Assembly: GCA_013306675.1 (NCBI GenBank)
Contig: JABLUY010000375.1
Coordinates: forward strand, 1 to 24,501
Reading direction: 5' to 3'
DNA from: Thraustochytrium sp. TN22
Lineage: Eukaryota; Sar; Bigyra; Thraustochytrida; Thraustochytriidae
DNA: 24,501 bases
This document shows, in pieces, positions 15,234-23,400 of this stretch (the stretch's first letter is position 1; each line of letters starts with the position of its first letter). The position numbers and the translations under genes were made by a program. The notes beneath the pieces are model-generated. The model was not told the DNA's origin, ran no database searches, and was given only the letters and a program-made list of their open reading frames with translations.

Positions 15234-18200
15234 TCACTCGCTCAGCTGCTGCTCCTGTGTCCAGGTCTTGGGCGGCTCAAGGCGGTGGCCGGCGACGTGG
15301 CGACGCAGGTCCGCCTCGTGCGCGATGGACTTGGCCATGTACTCGGGCAGCGCCGCGGCACGAACCTCCTCGCCCTTGGCTGTGCGCGCCGACAGAAGGA
15401 TTAGCGGTCGCGTCCACGAGCAGCCTTCCTCACATAGCATCTGTTGGTGCTCGGCGAGGTCCTTCACATCGGGGTCAGCGGCAAGGTCCTCGGAAATGAC
15501 CCAGAACGCAAAAGGCAGCGCCGAGAGGGCAGCCTGCACCTGCGCCGGCTCATGTACAACGTGTACGAGGTCCTGGTACGGCTCGACCGAACTGTCGTCC
15601 GTGGCGGCAATCATGTCGGCGAGGATGTCGCCCCGGAGGCGATCCGCGCGCGCCGGGTCCGTGTCGAGGATGAGAACGCGCCGGAGGCGGCGCATGATGA
15701 GGAAGCGAAAGTCCTCCAGCTGGTTGCGCAGGACCCTGTGCGCCACGCGCGCCTCGGCGTGCCGCGGCAAGAGGCTGCGCACGGTGGGCTCTGCCGTGCG
15801 CAGCAAGAAGAGGCGCTCCTCGCGCAGCAGGCGGATGCCGCGCCCCGGGCTGCTCGCGATGAGTCCCGCGTAGCACTGGTCGATGCGGTCCAGGTTGGTC
15901 AGCACGCGGTCCAGCGGGCAGAAGCCTTCCATGGCGGCCTCGGACTGGCGCTTAAAGGAGCTGCGGAGCACCGTGAGCGCCGCGCCGTAGTCGCCGCGCC
16001 ACAGCAGGCTGAGGCCCTGGCACATTTCCGTCATGGCCGGGCGCGGCGTGTCGTAGCCGGCCCAGCGCAGGCGCAGGTTGTACGCTTTGACGAAGCAAGC
16101 GTTAACCTCGTTCGCATCGCCATTTTCGAGGTCGAGAAGCTTGGCCCAGTGCACGTAGGCTGAGGCGAGCGAGTCGGGCTGCGGGTCAAGCTGCTCCTGC
16201 GCGCGGATCGAAGCCTGGAGCGCTGGCTTGATGAGCGCCAGATCCGCGTCCATGTCGCGAGACAGCTTGACGCGCCGCGTCTGCGTGTGATGCTGGTTCA
16301 GCAGGATACGCGCCAGCGTGTACTGCGCCGTGTAGAGGTCGCGAGCCTTGGTGGCTTCCAGGTACACGATCGACTCCTGCAGGCAATCCACGGCCTCGTC
16401 GACCAGGTCATCCTCCCAGGTGTCGCCCAGCATGCGGCCCTTCTTGCAGAGCAGGCTGCCCAGCACGGCCTCGAACTGCTCGCGCTCTGGGGACCCGAGC
16501 GGTTTCGCATTCCAGGCGGCGCGCACGTCGTCAAGCACGCTGTCGACAAAGTCGACGCCCTCAAGGTGCGCGCCTTGGATCGTAAAGGCCGCGGCGAGCT
16601 CGTTGTGCACGACGGCGAGGTTCAGGAGGCCGACGTGGCCCTTGATGAGGCCCACGAAGCGCGCCGGGTCGCATCCGGTCTCGTGGCGCTCGATGTTGTC
16701 GCACACGCGCTCCATGATGAGACCCAGCACAGCCTGGCGCACCTCCGTGTCGGCGCGCTCGCGGCGGTTGTGGCGGTCGAAGAAGCGGTCGTGCATGAGC
16801 TTGTCCTCTGGCTTGGCCGCGCGACTCGTCGCGTACGTGGCCTTCTCGAAGATGTACTCGAGGCGCCGCATCGTGGCCTTCAACTCCCGCTCGCTCATGG
16901 GCTCGCGGGACTGCCGGTTGCCCAGGCAGCTCGCACTAAAGTGGTCCAGCTCCTCGTACTCTCGCTTCGGCAGCGCCAGCGCCAGGGGCCGCCGATTCTC
17001 CAGCGCGAGCAGAATCTCGAACCAGCACCAGCTGCGGCCCAGCACCATGGGCGACTCGACGGGCGCGCCCGGCTCAGCCGACTCGTCCTCGGTCGCCGGG
17101 GCGGCCGCCGACTCGTCCGCGGCTCGCCACGTGTCCAGCACCACGAGCACGCCGTCGCGCATGGCCTTGATCTTGCCGTCCAGGTCCAGCTGCAGTTTCT
17201 GGGAGTCCTCCGGGCTCGACTCGTCCGCCGAGGCCGCCCTCGCCGGCTGCGGCAACGCGAAGGCGTCGATCCAGAGATAGGTCGTCTCGGCCGCCACGCG
17301 ATTGCGCGCGGCCCAGGCGCCTAGGGCGTCTGCGAAAGTGGCAAAGCCCACCTTCCAGGCGTGGACCACGTAGCGTGTGGCATCCGCGAACCACTGCTCC
17401 GGCCGCGTGCGAATGCCAGCCTTCTCCGCAAGCGCGCACAGCTCCTCGCGCAGGTCGGCGCCCTCCTCGGACATGAGCAGCTCGACGAGGCTCGGGAAGC
17501 GGCCCACGGCGGTCTGGGCCACCTCCGCCAAGTAGCGGACGGACGGCAGCTCCGGCGCCGACGCCACGCCCTGCACCACATCATACGCCGTCAGCCGATC
17601 GTACATGTCCGCCGGCGCGTGCGCCGCCACGTAGAGCGCGAAGATGCGCACGAAGTCCACGGACACGCCGCGCGTGGGCTCCAGCGCCACCAGCGAGGCG
17701 GCGGCTGGCGCATCGGCGCCCTCATTTCCACCGCCCACAAGGGCCTTGACGCCGCGCTGCCACATGGTGGCGAAAAAGCTGCTCAGCGCGTTGCTGCTCC
17801 CCGCCGGCGACGGCTTGGCTTCGGTGCGCGCAACAGCGTTGCTGCTTGACGACGAGCTCGAAGCTGGGCTGGAAGGCTTCATGCGCCGCTTCGGCCCCTT
17901 GGCCCGCAGGCAGCCGCCGGTCGTCAGGAAAAGGAGCCACTCGCGCGACGCCGCGCTCTCCTTGTCCTCGGACGATATGCTCGCCAAGAAGAGCAGGCCG
18001 GCGCACCACTTGATGAAGCCGTCCGTCACCCTCTCTTGCCAGGGTCCCGCGGGAGCGGCCGAGGAGGCATTCGAAGAGGCGCCAGTCGCACCAGTGGCAC
18101 CGGTGGCACCCGCGCTGGCCCGGACGCTCTGCTGGACGAGGCTGTCGAAGTCGCCGCCGGCATTCTCCAAGATCTCGCCGAGTGCCGTCGGCTCGTCGCA

Positions 18201-19211
18201 CAGGACTGCAGCAAGCTTGCCGGCCGTAGACGACTTGTTGTTCTCGCAGAACACGTGCAGAGCCACCGCGCGCAGGGCGAAGGACCCGAGTTGCCGCTGA
18301 TCCAAGCGCGACGCTGCGTTCGCGGCCCTGTTGTCCAGGATGCGCTGCAGCATGCGGTCCAGAAGCTTGCGCGAACCGTTGTAGACCCACAACTGGTTCG
18401 GGCGCTGCGGCCGTAGGTTTCTCTCGAAGAGGCCGCCGGCCGATACCCAGGCCTTGGCCGTCGCGAGCGCCTCCTCAAGGTCGCTCTCTGCGAGCAGCCA
18501 CAGCATGCCGAGCTCCGCCACGACCCGAGCCCGCCACTCGCCTGTCCTGTCCGTGGTGCCCGGGTCCGAGCGCACCTCGAAGCGCCGCTGCGGATGCTGC
18601 AGTGGCTCGATGCTCACGCCCTGCGCCAGGTCTTGCAGGGGCTGCGTAAGCGCAGTCCGCAGGCGCCCGCAGGCGCTCAGATCTTTGGCATCCTTCTTGT
18701 AGCCAAAGATGAGCCAGACCATGAGCCTGGCCACCCACTCCACGTCGCTCAACTCGAAATCAACAGGACTCGCGCCCTCCACCGTCGCCTTGATCTGCTT
18801 CATCACCTGCGCAAGCGCTGTGTCAAACACGAGCCTGGACGCCGTCCTCTCCGGCGAACCCTGCCCGAGCTGAAAGTTCTCATCCACGTGCATGATCTCC
18901 TTGCACAGCGTCTCATACTCCAGCACCACCTCAAAGTCCTCCAGCCGCCGCGCGTAGTCCACCTGTCCCATGCCCTGCACCGTGCTATTGACGCGGTCCG
19001 TGAAGCTCGGTGCCAGTCCGGCCGCCTGCCCGGCGCCCTGCTGCTGCTGCTGCTGCTGCTGCGTCACCAGCGGCGCCGGCGCCGGCGGCGGGCCGTCGGG
19101 CGCGCGGGGCGCGCCGTCCTCCCTCCGCGGCACGCCGTCCTCCCCGCGCGCCACCTGCACGAAGCCGCCGTCGCTCTCGCCGTCGTTGCTCTCCGCGCCG
19201 TCGGCCATCAT
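15234..19211 (-). CDS. TIR-like/TPR-like/receiver-like multidomain protein, paralogue A
   Basis: 1325 aa, start at 19211 (MMADGAES). Order: disordered N-tail with (Gln)8 at codons 19038-19061; a helical N-domain (about 80-400) containing KLLDRML and FIKWCAGLLFL; a linker rich in Ser/Ala; a TIR-like domain (about 560-760) with HAW (617-619), LWIDAFALPQ (W647, D649), GVLVVLDTW and SWCWFE (E732); a long helical TPR-like part (about 800-1160); and a C-domain from RRVLILDTD (D1183, D1185) through PLILLSA and EYMAKS to RHVAGHRLEPP-x2-W. The middle matches the SHSW/WLD/WCxxE pattern of TIR-like proteins in protists and algae. The C-domain follows the strand order of response-regulator receivers, but Ser replaces the phospho-Asp. 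No membrane segment is seen, so it is probably cytosolic. It has a tandem paralogue upstream on the same strand. Function is inference: signalling or defence. Confidence 0.82.
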   Translation of the reverse strand: MMADGAESNDGESDGGFVQVARGEDGVPRREDGAPRAPDGPPPAPAPLVTQQQQQQQQGAGQAAGLAPSFTDRVNSTVQGMGQVDYARRLEDFEVVLEYETLCKEIMHVDENFQLGQGSPERTASRLVFDTALAQVMKQIKATVEGASPVDFELSDVEWVARLMVWLIFGYKKDAKDLSACGRLRTALTQPLQDLAQGVSIEPLQHPQRRFEVRSDPGTTDRTGEWRARVVAELGMLWLLAESDLEEALATAKAWVSAGGLFERNLRPQRPNQLWVYNGSRKLLDRMLQRILDNRAANAASRLDQRQLGSFALRAVALHVFCENNKSSTAGKLAAVLCDEPTALGEILENAGGDFDSLVQQSVRASAGATGATGATGASSNASSAAPAGPWQERVTDGFIKWCAGLLFLASISSEDKESAASREWLLFLTTGGCLRAKGPKRRMKPSSPASSSSSSSNAVARTEAKPSPAGSSNALSSFFATMWQRGVKALVGGGNEGADAPAAASLVALEPTRGVSVDFVRIFALYVAAHAPADMYDRLTAYDVVQGVASAPELPSVRYLAEVAQTAVGRFPSLVELLMSEEGADLREELCALAEKAGIRTRPEQWFADATRYVVHAWKVGFATFADALGAWAARNRVAAETTYLWIDAFALPQPARAASADESSPEDSQKLQLDLDGKIKAMRDGVLVVLDTWRAADESAAAPATEDESAEPGAPVESPMVLGRSWCWFEILLALENRRPLALALPKREYEELDHFSASCLGNRQSREPMSERELKATMRRLEYIFEKATYATSRAAKPEDKLMHDRFFDRHNRRERADTEVRQAVLGLIMERVCDNIERHETGCDPARFVGLIKGHVGLLNLAVVHNELAAAFTIQGAHLEGVDFVDSVLDDVRAAWNAKPLGSPEREQFEAVLGSLLCKKGRMLGDTWEDDLVDEAVDCLQESIVYLEATKARDLYTAQYTLARILLNQHHTQTRRVKLSRDMDADLALIKPALQASIRAQEQLDPQPDSLASAYVHWAKLLDLENGDANEVNACFVKAYNLRLRWAGYDTPRPAMTEMCQGLSLLWRGDYGAALTVLRSSFKRQSEAAMEGFCPLDRVLTNLDRIDQCYAGLIASSPGRGIRLLREERLFLLRTAEPTVRSLLPRHAEARVAHRVLRNQLEDFRFLIMRRLRRVLILDTDPARADRLRGDILADMIAATDDSSVEPYQDLVHVVHEPAQVQAALSALPFAFWVISEDLAADPDVKDLAEHQQMLCEEGCSWTRPLILLSARTAKGEEVRAAALPEYMAKSIAHEADLRRHVAGHRLEPPKTWTQEQQLSE
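19038..19061 (-). repeat. CAG repeat, eight copies
   Basis: Eight CTG triplets on the plus strand, read as Gln8 near the N-terminus of paralogue A. Paralogue B has a Gln/His tract in the corresponding position. Confidence 0.92.
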
Positions 19212-19685
19212 CCTCCTGCTCCTCGCGCCGCGCCTCGGGCTCGGCCGCGCCGCGCGGGGGTGGAGGCGAGCCTGGCGAGGGGCGCGGGCGGCCGTCGCGT
19301 TCGGGGTCTGCCGCCGCGCCGCGCCGCGCCCGCGCCGCGCCGCCTCGCGCCGCGCCGCGCGTCTGACCAGACTCGGCGCGCGCGGTCCCGGAAACCGGTA
19401 CCCGGCGGGAGCGCGGCGGGAGCGCCGTCTCGCGCCGAGCCCAGGCGCGCCGAGCCGAACCGAAGGCGCGGGGCGCGAGCGAGCGAGCGAGTGCGGCGAG
19501 CAAGCGCGGCCGGCCGCCAGCCAGCCGGCCGGCCGGCCGGCCCGCCGCTGGCCTGGCCTGGCCCGATCGAGGCGGCGCGGGCCCGAGGCGGCGGCGGCCA
19601 GAGCGGCGCTTTACTCGAGTCTGATTGGACGCGAGAAGTGTGGGGAGGGGACAAGGTTTCGGAATGCGCGCTCTCGCGTGCCGCG

Positions 19686-19720
19686 CGTGGCGTGGCGTGG
19701 CGTGGCGTGGCGTGGCGTGG
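19686..19720. repeat. CGTGG pentanucleotide microsatellite, seven copies
   Basis: Seven perfect CGTGG units, followed by one CGTAG and a GCTA-rich stretch with several GCTAGC palindromes (19727-19757). Confidence 0.95.
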
Positions 19721-19760
19721 CGTAGCGCTAGCTAGTCTACGAGCTAGCTAGCTGGCTAGA

Positions 19761-19902
19761 GCGAGCTTCACGAGCTCGTGGCTCGAGCTGGCCACGGCCT
19801 CCAAGCCGATGAGCCTGGCTACTCTCTACTGGCTGGAGTCTGCGAGCGAGCTTCACGAGCTCGTAGCTCGAGCTCGCCAAGGCTTCCAAGCCGATGGGCC
19901 TG
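19761..19902. repeat. Direct repeat, two 57-bp copies 85 bp apart
   Basis: Copies at 19761-19817 and 19846-19902 both begin GCGAGCTTCACGAGCTCGT and end in CCAAGCCGATGxGCCTG, differing at only a few bases. Each contains the self-complementary segments GAGCTC and CTCGAG. Confidence 0.9.
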
Positions 19903-20174
19903 GGCTGCCTGGCCCTGGTTACCGAAGCCAGACTCGGATGGAGTGGGAAGAAAGGGCGAGCCCGGAGGCGGCCCGAGTCTGCACGGATCGCGGTGCCGAT
20001 GGCGAGCGACGGGGCGTGCTCGAGCAGGGAGGCACGACGAGTCTGCAAGGATTACGGTGGTGGACGCCTGGCCGGAGAGAGGCGCGAGTACGAGTCTGCT
20101 GGGATTGCACGATGTGCCGTGTGACACGTGGCTAGGCCCTGGACCACCCTACCACCCCCTGCACTGCCCTGCAG

Positions 20175-20209
20175 CCAGATTTTGCGCAGGAGTGTGCTGG
20201 CAAATCTGG
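20175..20209. repeat. Inverted repeat (hairpin), 10-bp stem
   Basis: CCAGATTTTGC (20175-20185) pairs with GCAAATCTGG (20200-20209), with one bulged T and a loop of about 14 nt. It sits in the spacer between the paralogues. Role unknown. Confidence 0.6.
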
Positions 20210-20458
20210 GTGGTACCCGGGGTAGGCAGACTTGGACGACGTGGGTGAGCCGGGCCAGGGACGTGTCTTGGCGCTCCTGTACAGCGCAAGACTTCAAGTC
20301 TTCGTTGATTCTTGGCCGCGATGAGCTCTCCCGCCCTCCTCCGAGCCTCTTGCGCGTGCTTTTTATTTTCGAAGACTCAGGCTGGATCTCATCTGACTCA
20401 TCTGGATTTAGGATTAGTTAGTTTGGCAGTGATGCTGGTCGAAGAGCACGGCTCAGTC

Positions 20459-23400
20459 CTACTCAGCGAAGCGATGCACGTTGGTCCAGCGCTCGGGCGG
20501 CTCCAGGCGGTGCCGCGCGACGTGCCGGTACAGGTCTTGCGGCGCGAGCCGCGGCAGCTGTGCATGGAAGTCGTCCTCAGGCTGTTCGGCGGGGTACTGC
20601 TTGTCGTCGTCGTCGCCAGGACGGCGCTTTCCGTCGCCCTCGCGCAAAAAGACGGGGTGCGTATAGGCCTTGCCGGCGGCGGAGAGGTCGCGCTGCTCGC
20701 TGAGGAAGTGCTGCACGCGCTTGTCCAAGGCGAGCGACTCAGACACCACGCAGAAAGCAAAGGTGCGGGACTTCAGGGCGTCTTGGAGCTGGGCAGCGTC
20801 GTGCACGGCGTGGACGAGGTCCTGAAGCGCCTTGTCTCCGTCGCAGACGCACCTGGACTTGATGTCGGCCAAAAGGGCGTCACGGAGCTCCCCAGCGCGT
20901 TGCTGGTCAACGTCGAGGATGAGGACGCGGCGGAGGCGACGCATGAGCGTGAAAGTGAAATCGTTGAGCTGGCGCTCGACAACCTTGGCGCTCTGCTCTT
21001 CGATGAGCTTGCGCAGCCTGGGCTCCGCTTTGGTCTGCAAGAAGGTTCGCTCCTCGCGCAGCAACAGCGTTGCGCTCGCCGGGTTGGCCGCAATGAGCCC
21101 GGCGTAGCACTGGTCGATGCGGTCCACGTTGGTGAAGACACGGTCCAGCGGGCAGTAGCCGCGCTCGCAGGCGTCCGCCTGGCGTCCGAAGGCGCCGTGC
21201 AGCTCCTTGAGCGCCGGGCCGAACTTGCGCCGAATCAGCAGGCTGAGGCCGAGGCACATCTCCGACATGACGGACCGCGGCGCGTCGTAGCCGGAGAGGC
21301 CCAGGCGCAGGTTGAACGCCTTGTCGAAGCACGCGTGGACCTCGCTCAGGTCGCCGCCCCTTAGGTCCAGAAGCTTCGCCCAGAACACGTAGGCCGACGC
21401 GAGCGAGTCGGGCTGCGGGTTGAGCTGCTCCTGCGCGCGGATGGATGCCTTAAGCGCCGGCTCGGCGACGGCCAAGTCCGCGGCGAGGTCGCGCTTCGAC
21501 TTGGGATTGCGGCCCGTGGTGTGGTGCTCGGTCAGGAGCACCCGCGCCAGCGTGTACTGCGCGACGTGAAGGTCCGGGTCGGCGGCTGACTCCAGATGCT
21601 CGATGGCCTCTTGCAGGCAGGCCACAGCGTCGCCAACGCGCGACCCGTCCCAGGTGTCGCACAGCAGGCGGCCCTTTCTGCACAGCAAGCGGCCCAGGAC
21701 GGCCACGAACTTGGAGCGGAGCCAGCCCTGAAGCCGAATCGCGTCCAGCTCGGCGCGCACCGCGCTTATCGCACTGTCGACAAACTTGAGGCCCTCTAAA
21801 TGCCGGCCCTGGACCGTGTATGCGATCGCTAGCTCGTCCTGAACGAGCGCCAGGTTGAGCAGGCCGACGCGGTCGCGGATGAAGTTCACGAAGCCCGCAG
21901 GCTCGCAAATCACCTTGTGGGCCTTGATTTGGCCGTGCACGCGCTGTAAAATGAGGCCCAAGACGGCCTGGCGCACCTCCGTATCGACACGCTCGCTACG
22001 GTTGTAGCGCCCGAAGAAGCGATCGTGCATGGCCTTGTCCGCGGGCTTCTTCGCCTGGCTGGACCCGTAGGTGGCCTGCTTCAGCATTGACTCGAGCCAA
22101 ACCTTGGTGGCCTCGTTCGCCTCCTCGTCGACAGGCTCGTCCGATGGCACCCCGAGGCAGATGTTGCTGAATCGGTCCAGCGCGTCGTAGCGGTTCTTGG
22201 ACAGCGCCAGGGCCAGCGTCTTGCGCTCCTCAAGCGCGATCATGATCTCGAACCAGCACCAGCTCCGGCTCAAGAGCGTGTGCCGCTCGCCCACGCCGCT
22301 GCCCTCGGCCTCCGTCTGCTCCGGATCCGGACTTTGGACGGCCCACGAGTCCAGCAGCACGAGCACGCCGTCGCGCACATTGCTGATCAAGCTGGGCAGG
22401 TCCTGCTGGAGCTTCCGTTCCGACACAGGGTCGGAGGCATCCTTGCCGCTCGTGTTCTGGGGCGTCGAGAAGAAATCGATCCACAGGTAGGTCGTCGCGG
22501 CGCTCTCGCGGTTCTGCGCCGCCCAAGCGGCCACGGAGTCCTCGAAGAGATCCGCATTCATCTCCCAAGCGTGCACCACATATCGCGTGGCCTTGCCGAA
22601 CCACGTGCCCGGGTCCGTGCGAATGCCGTCCTTGGCGGCCAGGTCGCAGAGTTCCAGCTCCAGGGCCTTGCCGGCGTCGGACTTGAGCAGCTCGATCAGG
22701 CTGGGCAGGTCCCCGCCGAAGGCGTCCTTGGCCTCGTCGACGAGCGAAGAGATGGACCTGAATGACCCGCGCTCCTCCGAACCCCACACCAGGTCGTAGG
22801 CCGTCCGCGTCGGCGAGCTCTCGGGATCCGCGTGTCTTGCCGCGTACAGCCCGAAGATCCTCACAAACTCCACCGAAACGCCCAGCGTGTGTGGGCCCTC
22901 CACCTCCACGCGCTTTTCGGCCCTGGCCTCGTCCTGGACCCAGGCCTTGAACTGGCCGAACAGCGCCAACACGCCCAGATGCGCAGACCGCATCCAGCGC
23001 CAAGCGGCGCCCAGCCCGCCTTGCAGGCCCTCTACGATGGCTGGCCAAAGCCCGTGTTGCCTCGGCCTTTTCGCAGGAGTGTTGTTGCCATCCTTCGACT
23101 CCGAGAGGCCTCCAGAGCCCGGAGCCGGTTGAGGGCTAGCTTGCGGCTGTGAGAGCTCCTCGAGGCGCCTCAAGAGGTCGCTCGAGCTTTGGCGCACCAT
23201 GATGAGATCGGCAGCCGCGGGCCCAGGGTCCACGCCGAGGAACCCAAGGAAGAGGACCCCGGCGCACCACTTGATAAAGTTGTCGCGCAACTGGTATACC
23301 TTGGCCGCATAATCTCCTGCACCAGTGTCTTCATCGTACGAGACAAGCTCGTGAACGACGGGGCCCAGGACGGAGAGCTTCTCCACCGGGTCACAGAAGA

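Larger units (their letters stand above)
19212..20458. other. Repeat-rich spacer between the tandem paralogues
   Basis: 1.25 kb with no supported gene. It runs from a G/C-dense part next to the start of paralogue A (19212-19600), through GGCC and CGTGG microsatellites and GCTA runs, to an 85-bp-spaced direct repeat, a degenerate GAGTCTGC-headed repeat at about 19975-20115 (three copies starting near 19975, 20038 and 20092), a hairpin at 20175, and a more A/T-rich segment (20280-20458) after the stop of paralogue B. It should hold the promoter of paralogue A and the 3' end of B. Confidence 0.6.

Noticed and set aside
15215-15245. GGGTTCGAG resembling a tRNA T-loop
   Set aside because: No matching acceptor, D or anticodon stems nearby.
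18594-19751. 385-residue plus-strand frame opposite the start of paralogue A
   Set aside because: Antisense, Arg/Ala-rich, and runs into the CGTGG microsatellite.
19761-19902. Direct repeats considered as a CRISPR-like array
   Set aside because: Only two imperfect copies, and the genome is eukaryotic.
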